64,000 nucleotides of DNA from NCBI RefSeq assembly GCF_009740285.1, contig NZ_CP046566.1, positions 2,166,501 to 2,230,500 of the forward strand. Direction: 5' to 3'. How positions within the stretch are numbered: the stretch's first letter is position 1; every line of letters starts with the position of its first letter. The translations under genes were made by a program, and so were the position numbers. Positions 44,838 through 55,200 of this stretch are shown piece after piece. The notes under the pieces were generated by a model that saw only the letters and a list, made by a program, of their open reading frames with translations, did not search any database and was not told where the DNA came from. This stretch comes from Phnomibacter ginsenosidimutans (GTDB taxonomy: Bacteria; Bacteroidota; Bacteroidia; Chitinophagales; Chitinophagaceae).

Positions 44838-46717
44838 ATGCATTATTTATCAGCAGAAAACCTTACCAAAGCTTACGGCGTAACTCCATTGTTTGATAAC
44901 ATTAGCTTCCACATAAACGAAGGTGATAAAGTAGCATTGGTGGCCCGCAATGGTGTAGGCAAAAGTACCCTGCTGAAAATACTGGCCGGCCGCGAAACGG
45001 CTGACAGTGGCAAGCTTTGGATTAGTAAGGACGTAAAAGTGGTGCTGTTTGAACAGGAACCGCAATTCATCGAACATCAAACCATTGCCCAAAACATCTT
45101 TCAACACGACCACCCTATTCTCAATGCCATTCGTGACTATGAAGAAGTGAGTGAATCGGGAGACGGTGAAAAAATTATGCAAGCCATTCAACGCATGGAT
45201 GAACTGGGTGCATGGGATTTTGACGCCAGCGTAAAACAAATTTTGGGCAAGCTCAACATTCATTACCTCGACCAACGCATGATATCACTGAGTGGTGGCC
45301 AACGCAAACGAGTGGCACTGGCACGTACACTGATTGATGCAGGATTTGAAACTGGTCATGTGCTGCTCATAATGGACGAACCCACCAACCATCTGGATGT
45401 AGAAATGATTGAGTGGCTGGAGCATTACCTGAGTGCACAGCATGTAACGCTGCTGATGGTAACCCACGATCGTTATTTTCTGGATGCCGTGTGCGATGAA
45501 ATATGGGAAATGGAACGCAGCAACATTTACACCTACAAAGGCGATTACGAAAACTTTTTGGAGAAGAAAGCTGCACGAATTGAAAACGAACTGAGCAGCA
45601 TTGACAAGGCAAAAAACGAATACCGCAAAGAACTAGAGTGGATGCGCAAGCAACCCAAGGCCCGCACCACCAAAGCCAAAAGCCGCATAGATGCTTTTTA
45701 CGATGTAGAAAGCAGGGCCAAACAAAAAGTGGTAGACGAGCAACTGCAATTGCAGGTAAAAATGACCCGCCTTGGTGGCAAGGTGGCCGAAATGAAAAAG
45801 GTGTACAAAGCATACGGAGAGAAGTCTATTCTCAATGGTTTTGACTACACTTTTGCCAAAGGCGAACGCATTGGCATTGTTGGTAAAAACGGCGTAGGTA
45901 AATCTACTTTCCTCAACATGCTACAAGGCTTGGAACAAGCCGATAGCGGTAAAATAAATATTGGTGACACCGTTGTATTTGGCAACTACAGCCAGGAAGG
46001 ATTGCAATGGAAAGAAGACCTGCGGGTGATTGAATATGTAAAACAATTTGCAGAAACATTTCCATTGGCTGGTGGCGGAGCGCTTACCGCCAGTAAGTTT
46101 TTGGAGTTGTTTTTGTTTCCACCAGAAAAACAATACACCTATTTATCATCGTTGAGTGGTGGCGAAAAAGACGTTTGCAATTGCTCACCATTTTGTTTCG
46201 CAATCCCAACTTTTTGATACTCGACGAACCGACCAATGATTTGGATTTGCCAACGCTTGCCGTAGTCGAAAACTTTTTGGCCGACTATCAGGGCTGTGTA
46301 CTCATTGTAAGCCACGACCGTTATTTCATGGACAGGCTTGTTGATCATTTGTTTGTTTTTGAAGGTGATGGTATAGTGCGGGATTACCCCGGCAACTATA
46401 CACAATACCGCCTGGAAGAACAATGGAAAGAAAAACAAGCAGAGCAAAAAACAACATCTGAAAAAGAGAAACCAGTTGAAACTGCGGCAGCTCCGGTAGC
46501 CAAGAAAAAACTATCGTACAAAGAGCAACGAGAGTTGGAACAACTCGACAAGGACTTGCCCGCATTGGAAGCTGAAAAAGCAACACTTACTGAAAAAATG
46601 AGTAGCCCTCTCTCCTACGAAGAACTGCAGGAAGTATCAGCAAGGCTGATTGCCGTAACCAATGAACTGGAAGAAAAAGAAATGCGTTGGTTAGAACTCA
46701 GCGAAGTGGGCAATTAA
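44838..46717 (+). CDS. ABC-F family ATPase, apparent frameshift
   Basis: About 627 residues with two ABC domains and no membrane segment. Domain 1: Walker A GVGKST, signature LSGGQRKRVALART, Walker B LLIMDEPTNHLD. Linker with charged helices (KAKNEYRKELEWMRKQPKAR). Domain 2: GKNGVGKSTFLN, LSGGEK(R)RLQLL, LILDEPTNDLD. The C-terminal 100 residues form a coiled coil, as in Uup-type proteins. ABC-F proteins act on the ribosome; Uup types are linked to ribosome assembly and to DNA transactions. The frame is lost in an A5 run (46165-46169), where one more A gives the expected GGEKRRLQLL. Confidence 0.92.
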
Positions 46718-47331
46718 TGCTTGTGTATTTGCTGCTGCATCCAATCAGCGAAAGATGCAGCCCATTGTGCGTACAATTTTCCGGCAGGATGTAAGCCATC
46801 TTCTGCCAATAAACTACCGTCGTTTGATGCGGCTCTGCTGGCAGTGCTGTTATCTAAAAAAGTAACTTTATACTTATCGCAAAGTGCTTGCAGCACTGCA
46901 TTAAATGCATCAATCTGTTGTGCGATAGCGTCTCTATCCTTGTCTTTTGCAAATGGCGTAACGCCCCAATCTGGTATAGACAACACCGCAACCCGATGCG
47001 ATAAATTGCCTGCTAAATGAATGGCTTTACGCAACAAAAATTCAGCATCTTCCTGAAAGCTTTCAATAGATAAACCACGGTACTGATTGTTGACACCAAT
47101 CAACAGCGACACCACATCATATGCCTCTTCCAGTTGATGATGAATCAGGTATTCCGCCAATTCAAAAGTGGTCCAGCCTGTTTTGGCTACAATCTCCGGA
47201 GCATGTACATGCACACCAGCTTTGCGCAAGAGTTGCATGGTTTGGTATGGAAACGATTCATACAAAGCAACGCCTTCTCCGATGGTATAACTATCGCCAA
47301 GGCATAAGAGGCTGTGGATATGCTGCGACAT
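46714..47331 (-). CDS. SGNH/GDSL-family hydrolase
   Basis: A 205-residue esterase-like protein with the family blocks: CLGDSYTIGEG (nucleophile Ser14), VVSLLIGVNNQYRG (Asn in block III) and EDGLHPAGKLYAQWA (Asp-x-x-His). No signal peptide, so probably cytoplasmic. Its substrate is unknown. The last four bases overlap the end of the convergent ABC-F gene. The kynureninase gene lies one base upstream, so the two form an operon. Confidence 0.9.
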   Translation of the reverse strand: MSQHIHSLLCLGDSYTIGEGVALYESFPYQTMQLLRKAGVHVHAPEIVAKTGWTTFELAEYLIHHQLEEAYDVVSLLIGVNNQYRGLSIESFQEDAEFLLRKAIHLAGNLSHRVAVLSIPDWGVTPFAKDKDRDAIAQQIDAFNAVLQALCDKYKVTFLDNSTASRAASNDGSLLAEDGLHPAGKLYAQWAASFADWMQQQIHKH

Positions 47332-47332
47332 T

Positions 47333-48595
47333 TTAAAATTGCGTTTTCAGGATTTCATAAAAACGATACACATCTTCAAAGCTACAATACATGGGCGCTG
47401 GTGCCACACGAATAACGCCCGGTTCCCGGTAATCAACAATGATACCTGCAGCATGCATAGCATCATGAATGGCCCGGCCGTTTTCTTTGAAATACAAGGA
47501 CAGTTGGGCTCCTCTTTCATCAGGATTTTCAGGCGTGATAATTTCAAAAGATAAATTGGGCAATTGCTGCAGGAGGTATTGCAAATAAGCAGTGAGTCGT
47601 ATGCTTTTGGCCCGAAGATTTTCGATGCCTGCCTGCTCAAACATTTCCAGCGAAGCTTTCAGGCACACAGTGTTCATTACCTGCGATGTACTCATGCACC
47701 AGCCACTGGCATCGGCCTTGGGCACAAACCCTTTCTCCATTTTAAAACGGGTCTTTTCATCATTGCCCCACCAGCCGCCCAAGCGACCCAGCTGCACATT
47801 TTGTGCATGTTTTTCATGTACAAAAACGCCACCCACAGCACCCGGACCAGCATTCAAATATTTGTAACTGCACCATGCTGCAAAGTCTACATTCCAACCA
47901 TGCAACTGCACAGGTACATTGCCGGTTACATGTGCCAAATCAAAACCAACCATCGCACCTGCTGCATGACCAGCCTTTGTGATAGCAGCCATATCAAACA
48001 ATTGACCGGTATAATAATTCATGCCGGCAAACATCACCAATGCCAGTTCTTCAGCATGAGTGTTGATGCTCTCAATAATATCTGCTGTTCGCAACGTTTT
48101 TTCACCAGCTCTTGGTGCAATTTCTACAATGGCTTCATCGGGATTGAAACCATATTGCCGTACTTGTGTTTCCACTGCATATTGATCGCTGGGAAAAGCG
48201 CCGGCTTCCATCAATATTTTATACCGCTTGCCATTCGGTTTGTAAAACGACAACATCAACAGATGCAGGTTCACCGTTAAGGCATTCATCACCGTTACTT
48301 CTTGTGTAGAAGCGCCAACGAGTTTCGCCAATGTGGGTTTGCAATAATCCTGATAATACAACCAAGGATTGGTGCCACCGAAATAACCACCTACTGCCAG
48401 TTGTTGCCAACTGTTCAATTCGGTTTGTATAGCGTTGGCAACTGCCTTGGGTTGCAGGCCCAAACTATTGCCACAGAAATAAATGGCATTTCGGCCTTCA
48501 TGCTGCGGAAAATGAAAATCATTTTTGAAAGTATGAAGCGGATCCTGAGCATCCAGTTGACGGGCAAAGGTTGATGTTGGTTCAAATGCAAGCAT
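47333..48595 (-). CDS. kynU: kynureninase
   Basis: A 420-residue PLP enzyme that splits kynurenine or 3-hydroxykynurenine to (hydroxy)anthranilate and alanine, in tryptophan breakdown or NAD synthesis. Hallmarks: IYFCGNSLGLQPKA, ALTVNLHLLMLSFY, GFDLAHVTGNVP, the PLP lysine in WCSYKYLNAGPGAVGG, and RVAPAPMYCSFEDV. The start at 48595 (MLAFEPTSTFARQLD) is preferred to the longer frame, which adds 21 residues without homology. Other kynurenine-pathway genes are not in the window. Confidence 0.95.
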   Translation of the reverse strand: MLAFEPTSTFARQLDAQDPLHTFKNDFHFPQHEGRNAIYFCGNSLGLQPKAVANAIQTELNSWQQLAVGGYFGGTNPWLYYQDYCKPTLAKLVGASTQEVTVMNALTVNLHLLMLSFYKPNGKRYKILMEAGAFPSDQYAVETQVRQYGFNPDEAIVEIAPRAGEKTLRTADIIESINTHAEELALVMFAGMNYYTGQLFDMAAITKAGHAAGAMVGFDLAHVTGNVPVQLHGWNVDFAAWCSYKYLNAGPGAVGGVFVHEKHAQNVQLGRLGGWWGNDEKTRFKMEKGFVPKADASGWCMSTSQVMNTVCLKASLEMFEQAGIENLRAKSIRLTAYLQYLLQQLPNLSFEIITPENPDERGAQLSLYFKENGRAIHDAMHAAGIIVDYREPGVIRVAPAPMYCSFEDVYRFYEILKTQF

Positions 48596-48792
48596 GGCGA
48601 AACGACAATTTTGTTTGAAGGTTTGTTGTGTAGCAGGCATATCCCGCAAACAACACAACGAATATCTGCAGATTTTAAGAATCCTTTGACATTACAAGCG
48701 TAGGGGCTTGTAAGTTTATGTGTTGATAGTGTTAATTTGCCGCAACCTCAATTGGCAACAATCCTTAATACAATCAACTTTGCGTGTATAAA

Positions 48793-49470
48793 ATGCGACT
48801 CCTAATGATGAATGCGTTGGTAATGGCAGTTGTGGCGGGTGGCTTCATGTTGGCAGGATGCAATCAACCAAGTGTGCAGTCTCAATCTTTAAACGTAAGC
48901 ATGCTCAACAGAACCATGGAAATGACAGATACCGCCACCTTTGGTGCCGGATGTTTTTGGTGTACAGAAGCGGTTTTTCAAGAACTCAAAGGCGTGTTGA
49001 AAGTAACCAGTGGATACAGCGGTGGTCATGTGGCCAACCCCACTTACGAGCAGGTAACCGCTAAAACCACCGGCCATGCAGAAGTAACACAAATCGTGTA
49101 CAATCCGGAAGTCATCAGCTTTGATGAATTGTTGGAAGTTTTCTGGAAAACACATGACCCCACCACCCCCAATCGTCAGGGTGCTGACGTAGGTCCTCAA
49201 TACCGTTCTGCTATTTTTTATCATACCGCTACGCAAAAAGAACTCGCAGAAAAATACAAAGCTGATCTGGATAAAAGCGGTGCATTTGCTGCCCCCATTG
49301 TTACCGAAATCAGTCCTTATAAAAACTTTTATTCGGCAGAAGATTACCACCAGAATTTTTATGCCAACAACCCCAACTACGGTTACTGCACCTATGTCAT
49401 CAAACCGAAATTGGATAAGTTTCGAAAAGTATTTCAGGAAAAATTACGCAAATCAAATCCGGGTCAATAA
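48793..49470 (+). CDS. msrA: peptide-methionine (S)-S-oxide reductase, lipoprotein form
   Basis: A 225-residue MsrA that repairs oxidised methionine. The catalytic Cys54 lies in GAGCFWCTE; GYSGGHVANPTYEQV, GHAEVTQIVYNP and DPTTPNRQGADVGPQYRS are family blocks. A lipobox (MLAGC, Cys23) shows that it is exported and lipid-anchored, so it protects envelope proteins. The ATG at 48793 is used; an in-frame GTG nine bases earlier is the other possible start. Its last codons lie inside the terminator hairpin. Confidence 0.95.
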   Translation: MRLLMMNALVMAVVAGGFMLAGCNQPSVQSQSLNVSMLNRTMEMTDTATFGAGCFWCTEAVFQELKGVLKVTSGYSGGHVANPTYEQVTAKTTGHAEVTQIVYNPEVISFDELLEVFWKTHDPTTPNRQGADVGPQYRSAIFYHTATQKELAEKYKADLDKSGAFAAPIVTEISPYKNFYSAEDYHQNFYANNPNYGYCTYVIKPKLDKFRKVFQEKLRKSNPGQ

Positions 49471-49483
49471 CCCGGATTTTTTG
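49455..49483 (+). terminator. terminator overlapping the msrA stop codon
   Basis: AAATCCGGGT (49455-49464) pairs with ACCCGGATTT (49470-49479), loop CAATA, then further T. The msrA stop TAA (49468-49470) lies in the loop and first base of the right arm. Confidence 0.88.
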
Positions 49484-49519
49484 TTGCTGCATATCACTGC
49501 GGTTTAGTAGTATTGCTAC

Positions 49520-51172
49520 ATGCGTATATCCGTTGTCACCAGCCTGTTGGCCATAGTACTGCCTGCTTTTGTACAGGCACAGTTAGGCAGAACGCCACAA
49601 AAATTCACCCTCGACGATTCGTTGCGGGGAACGCTCAACGCCAACCGTAGCTGGTGGGATGTACAACGCTACGATATTACTGTAACGCCGGATTATACCA
49701 GCGAAACCATTGTTGGTCAAACCAGTATTCGGTTCAGCAGTAGTAAGCCCGGCAAGCTGATGCAGATTGATTTGCAACAGCCTTTGCTGATAGACAGCAT
49801 TGTGCTCAATCAACTCCAGCGCATTTCATTTACCAGAAAAAACAACACCGCCTTATTGCAAATGCCTGCACAAATGCAAGCTGGTGAACACAACCTGCTC
49901 ATCTATTATCATGGTCAGCCACGCAAAGCCATACGAGCCCCCTGGGATGGCGGCTGGGTATGGACCAAAGACAATAAAGGCCGCCCCTGGATGACGGTGG
50001 CATGTCAGGGCTTGGGCGCCTCCGTTTGGTATCCATGCAAAGACCACCAAAGTGATGAACCTGATTTGGGTTCATCGCTTACGATGATTGTGCCTGATAC
50101 ACTCACAGCTGTTGGCAATGGCAGACTCACCAACAAAATGCCCATGGGCGATAAAACGGCCTGGCGCTGGGAAGTAAAAAATCCCATCAACAATTACAAC
50201 ATCATTCCATACATCGGCAAGTATGTATCGTTTGAAGAACAATACAACGGCGAAGATGGTGTGCTCGATTGCAGCTATTGGGTGCTCGATTATGAACTGG
50301 AAAAAGCCAAAGAACAATTCAAACAAGTGAAGCCGATGCTTCAATGTTTTGAGCATTGGTTTGGCCCCTATCCTTTTTATGCCGATGGCTACAAACTCGT
50401 TCAATCATCGCATCTAGGCATGGAGCACCAAAGTGCCGTGGCCTATGGCAACAACTTTATGAATGGCTACCGTGGCCGTGACCTGAGCGGTACAGGATGG
50501 GGTTCCAAATGGGATTTCATTATTATTCATGAAAGCGGACACGAATGGTTTGGCAACAACATTACCAGCAAAGACATTGCCGACATGTGGATTCATGAAG
50601 GGTTTACCAACTACAGCGAAACCATATACACACAATGCCTGTTTGGCAAAGCTGCCTGCGAAGCTTACGTGCAAGGCATTCGCAAAAACATCATGAACGA
50701 CAGGCCAATCATTGGTGAATATGGCGTAAACCACGAAGGCAGTGGCGATATGTATTACAAAGCGGCCAACATGATTCACACCATTCGTACGGCCATGCAA
50801 AACGACAGCAGTTTTCGGCAGCTGCTGCGGGGCATGTACAAAACCTATTTTCATGGCACCACTTCTACTGTAGAACTGCAGGCATACATACAACAGTTTG
50901 TGTCGTTTGATGTGAAAGCAGTGTTTGATCAATACCTGCGTACCACACAGATTCCGTTGTTGCAATGGAGCATCAACAGCGGTCAGCTGAAAGTGAAGTT
51001 TACTGATTGTAACGCTGCATTTCGTTTGCCTGTGTATTTGCCCACCGGCATTGGGCAGGGCGTTTGGAAAACCATACAGGCCAATGAGTGGACAACAATT
51101 GCCACATCATTGAATGATGAAAACATCAGTAGTGAGTGGAATAAAAATTTGTATATCCGGTATCAGGATTAA
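49520..51172 (+). CDS. M1-family metallopeptidase, exported
   Basis: A 550-residue aminopeptidase-like protein with signal peptide (1-20). The zinc site is His337-Glu-Ser-Gly-His341 with the third ligand Glu360 (WIHEGFTNY). The substrate-binding GxMEN motif appears as GMEHQ. The N-terminal beta domain (YDITVTPDYTSETIVGQTSI) is as in M1 enzymes. It lacks the long C-terminal helical domain of PepN. Likely a periplasmic peptide-degrading enzyme. Its stop directly abuts the stop of the convergent NlpC/P60 gene. Confidence 0.93.
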   Translation: MRISVVTSLLAIVLPAFVQAQLGRTPQKFTLDDSLRGTLNANRSWWDVQRYDITVTPDYTSETIVGQTSIRFSSSKPGKLMQIDLQQPLLIDSIVLNQLQRISFTRKNNTALLQMPAQMQAGEHNLLIYYHGQPRKAIRAPWDGGWVWTKDNKGRPWMTVACQGLGASVWYPCKDHQSDEPDLGSSLTMIVPDTLTAVGNGRLTNKMPMGDKTAWRWEVKNPINNYNIIPYIGKYVSFEEQYNGEDGVLDCSYWVLDYELEKAKEQFKQVKPMLQCFEHWFGPYPFYADGYKLVQSSHLGMEHQSAVAYGNNFMNGYRGRDLSGTGWGSKWDFIIIHESGHEWFGNNITSKDIADMWIHEGFTNYSETIYTQCLFGKAACEAYVQGIRKNIMNDRPIIGEYGVNHEGSGDMYYKAANMIHTIRTAMQNDSSFRQLLRGMYKTYFHGTTSTVELQAYIQQFVSFDVKAVFDQYLRTTQIPLLQWSINSGQLKVKFTDCNAAFRLPVYLPTGIGQGVWKTIQANEWTTIATSLNDENISSEWNKNLYIRYQD

Positions 51173-51982
51173 TCAATCCAACTGTGTAGGTGCAGCGGTA
51201 GCTGGTGTAACTTCTGGCATGCGGCGGGCACCAATAAACCGGCGGCTCCAATACTTGCTTTGGAGGTCGCCAATGCTTACGCCTTCGCTGCTACTGGCAT
51301 GAATGAATTTGTTGTTTTGCAAGTACATACCCACATGGCTAATACCGCCGGTGGTATTAAAAAAAACAAAATCACCTTCCCGCAATTCATCCCGCTTAAT
51401 GCCTTGCATGGCCACATATTGCTCACGGGCAGTGCGTGGCAGCACCCAGCCAAATGTATATTCCGAAATCACCTGCATGAAAGCCGAGCAATCAATGCCT
51501 TTGGTGGTTTTGCCGCCATACCGGTAGCGTGTGCCGTACCAATCATCAATGTTTTTGTACAACACGAGGTTCGATAATTTCTCTACCGATTCATTGAGCA
51601 GAATGGCGTATTTAAATTGGACAGGAATGAAATTTTCCAACGCGGATCCCAGGGTTTTGCCCAGGTTAAAATCAGGACTTTTTAAGGATGTTTCCTGACG
51701 ACGGGCCGCCATCAAAATAGAATCGAAATTGCGGAGCGGTATGTCTCTCTCCAGCAGGCTGTCTTTTACCTGCGGGATGGCTTGCGCCAAATTTACCCTT
51801 GGCGTAGCCTTTGGTTTCGCCTTTGCGGTGCTGGCTGGTTTCTTCTTGCTGACCGTTTTCTTTTGTGTAGTTGTTTTCTTGGGGGCAGGCTTTTTGGCAC
51901 TGCTTTTCCGCTGCGCTTCGGCATAGCTACTGCAGAGCAGCAACATAGCCATCACACATATAGTACACAATCGTTTGATCAT
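51173..51982 (-). CDS. NlpC/P60 (C40) cell-wall peptidase
   Basis: A 269-residue exported protein: signal peptide (1-22), a Lys/Ala/Pro-rich low-complexity linker (KKPAPKKTTTQKKTVSKKKP), then a C40 peptidase with catalytic Cys in GIDCSAFMQ, His in GGISHVGMYL and a further His in KFIHASSS. It should cut peptidoglycan stem peptides. The basic linker may bind the wall. The start at 51982 (MIKRLCTICVMAML) is chosen for its proper signal sequence; 51991 is an alternative. It ends with no gap against the M1 peptidase gene. Confidence 0.93.
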   Translation of the reverse strand: MIKRLCTICVMAMLLLCSSYAEAQRKSSAKKPAPKKTTTQKKTVSKKKPASTAKAKPKATPRVNLAQAIPQVKDSLLERDIPLRNFDSILMAARRQETSLKSPDFNLGKTLGSALENFIPVQFKYAILLNESVEKLSNLVLYKNIDDWYGTRYRYGGKTTKGIDCSAFMQVISEYTFGWVLPRTAREQYVAMQGIKRDELREGDFVFFNTTGGISHVGMYLQNNKFIHASSSEGVSIGDLQSKYWSRRFIGARRMPEVTPATAAPTQLD

Positions 51983-52228
51983 CAACTCCATCCACACAAA
52001 TTTAGCGAGGGGCAAAAATACCGGAAAATGCCTAGCGACCATCATCCGGCCGTCAAATTTGACAGTCATGCTATCAATAAAACCGTGCCACAATTGAGCC
52101 TCAACGGTTTACATTTTTCCTAAAAAAATTGTACGGTTTTGTGGAAAATGAAAGCGGTATCATCCGCCCTTTTACGCCAAATTTGACCCCTTGCATTGTG
52201 GTAAATCGTACCGAAAATTTGTAGCGTT

Positions 52229-55200
52229 ATGCCTTGTTTTTCCCACCTCCATTGTCATACTCAGTATTCATTGCTCGATGGCGCCGCCAGCATCGATTCG
52301 CTGTACAAAAAAGCAGCGGCCCACAACATGCCCGGCCTCGCCATAACCGACCATGGCAACATGTTTGGTGCTTTTGAATTTGTGAGCCAGGCCTGGAAAA
52401 ACACCCGTGTGGTGGGCAAAAATGAAGATGGCTCAGACAAAATTGAGCCAGTGGTAAAACCCATTGTAGGCTGTGAGTTTTATGTGGTGGAAAACATGCA
52501 CCGCAAAACTTTTTCTAAAGAACAAAAAGACGAACGCTACCATCAGGTATTGCTGGCCAAAAACAAACAAGGTTATCAAAACCTCATCAAGCTCACCTCG
52601 TTGGGTTTTATTGAGGGCATGTACAGCAAGTATCCGCGTATAGAAAAATCGCTGATTGAAAAATACCACGAAGGTTTGATTGCCACCACCTGTTGCATTG
52701 GTGCCTATGTGCCCCAAACCATTTTGCACGATGGTGAAGAAGCCGCAGAAAAAGAGTTTCAGTGGTGGCATAATTTGTTTGGCGATGATTACTTCATTGA
52801 ATTGCAGCGGCACAACATGCCCGAGCAAGACCAGATTAATGAAGTGCTGATGCGCTTTGCCAAAAAGTACAACGTACCGGTAATTGCCACCAACGACAGC
52901 CACTACACCGATCAGGACGACTATAACGCCCACGATATTTTGCTGTGCATCAACACCGGTGAAAAGCAAAGCACACCGGGCTTTGATGACATGACGAATG
53001 ATGAAGTGCACATGAAAAATAGGCGCTTCAAATTTCCCAACGATCAGTTTTATTTTAAAACGCCGGATGAAATGTCGAAGCTCTTCAGCGACATTCCACA
53101 AGCGATAGACAACACCAACATGATTGTAGATCGTGTGGAAGTGTTGAACCTGAAGAAAGATATTTTACTGCCCAACTTTCCCATTCCGCCATCCTTCAAA
53201 ATTCATGAAAGCGATGTGCTGAACCAGTGGGAATACCTGAAGCATCTTACTTACGAAGGCGCTATGAAACGCTATGGTGAAATTTCGGAGTCGACACGTG
53301 AACGTCTGGACTTCGAATTGAACACCATCAAAATCATGGGCTTTGCCGGTTACTTTTTGATTGTAAGCGATTTCATTAAAGCCGGTCGTGATTTGGGAGT
53401 GTTTGTGGGTCCGGGTCGTGGTTCGGCAGCGGGTAGTGCAGTGGCTTATTGCATCGGCATTACCAATATCGACCCCATTAAATACAACCTGCTGTTCGAA
53501 CGTTTCCTCAACCCCGACCGTAAGAGCATGCCCGATATTGATACGGACTTCGATGATGAAGGCCGTCAGCGGGTAATTGACTATGTGGTGGACAAATATG
53601 GCAAAGCACAGGTAGCACAGATCATCACCTACGGTACCATGGCTGCCAAAATGAGTATTAAAGACGTGGCCCGTGTACTCGATTTGCCACTGGCTGACAG
53701 CAACGCTTTGGCAAAGTTGGTGCCCGATAAACCAGGTACCAATTTGGGCCGTGTGCTCAAGGCACCACTCACCAAAAAAGAAGGTGAAAAAAGCCTGGAA
53801 GAAAAAGAACAGCTGGCACCAGAAGATATTGAGAACGTAAAACAGCTACGGGAAATTTACAAAGGCAATGACATCAGGGCGCAGGTGCTGAAAGAAGCCG
53901 AACGTTTGGAAGGCTCTGTTCGCAACACCGGCATCCACGCAGCGGGTATCATTATTGCGCCAAAAGATTTGACAGAGCTGATACCTGTAGCTACTGCCAA
54001 AGATTCTGATTTGTGGGTTACACAAATAGAAGGTAGTGTGATTGAAGATGCCGGCGTCATCAAGATGGACTTTTTGGGTTTGAAAACCTTGTCCATTTTG
54101 AAAACGGCATTGGAACTCATCAAAGAAAATCATGGAGTAGTCATCGAACCCGATGATTTACCATTGGATGATGCCAAAACCTATCAGCTGTATCAACGTG
54201 GCGAAACCAACGGTACGTTTCAGTTTGAAAGTACGGGCATGCAGAAATACCTGCGGGACCTGAAGCCCGACCAGTTCGCCGATTTGATTGCCATGAACGC
54301 CTTGTATCGTCCGGGGCCATTGGCGTACATCCCCAAATTCATTGCCCGTAAGCACGGCCTCGAACCCATTGAATATGACCTGCCGGAAATGGAAGAATAC
54401 CTGGCAGAAACATACGGCATTACCGTGTATCAGGAACAGGTGATGTTGCTGAGCCAAAAGTTGGCGGGTTTTAGCAAGGGCGATGCCGACGTACTGCGGA
54501 AAGCGATGGGTAAGAAGGACCGCAAAACGCTGGACAAAATGAAAGGCAAGTTTGTAGATGGTGCCATTGCCAAAGGCATGGCGGCCGACAAACTGGAAAA
54601 AATATGGACCGACTGGGAAGCCTTCGCCCAATATGCGTTCAACAAATCGCATTCAACCTGCTATGCATTTGTAGCGTACCAAACAGCCTACCTCAAAGCC
54701 CACTACCCCAGCGAGTACATGGCGGCGGTGCTCAACCATGCCGGTGCCTTGGAAAAAATCACCTTCTTCATGGAAGAGTGTAAACGGATGGGCATTAAAG
54801 TACTCGGTCCGGATATCAACGAATCGAAGCAAGGTTTTGCTGTCAACAAAAAAGGAGAAATCCGTTTTGGTTTGGGTGGTTTGAAAGGCGTGGGCGAAGC
54901 TGCTATTCAAAGCATTATTGAAGAGCGGGAACAAAACGGCCGCTATCAAAATGTGTTTGATTTTATCAAACGCATCAATCAAAGAACCGTGAATAAAAAA
55001 TCGCTGGAAAGCCTGATTTACTCTGGTGCATTTGATTGCTTTGAAGACCTGCATCGGGCACAATACTTTTTTGTGCCAAAAGGCGAAAGCATGAATGGAT
55101 TGGAACGTATCATTCGCTATGGCAACCAATTGCAGCAGCAAAGTGCCAGCACGGCCAACACTTTGTTTGGCAACCTTGCAGATAGTCTGGATGTACAACT

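Noticed and set aside
50005-50965. Minus-strand frames within the M1 peptidase gene
   Set aside because: Antisense shadows; the plus strand carries the HExxH zinc site and a signal peptide.
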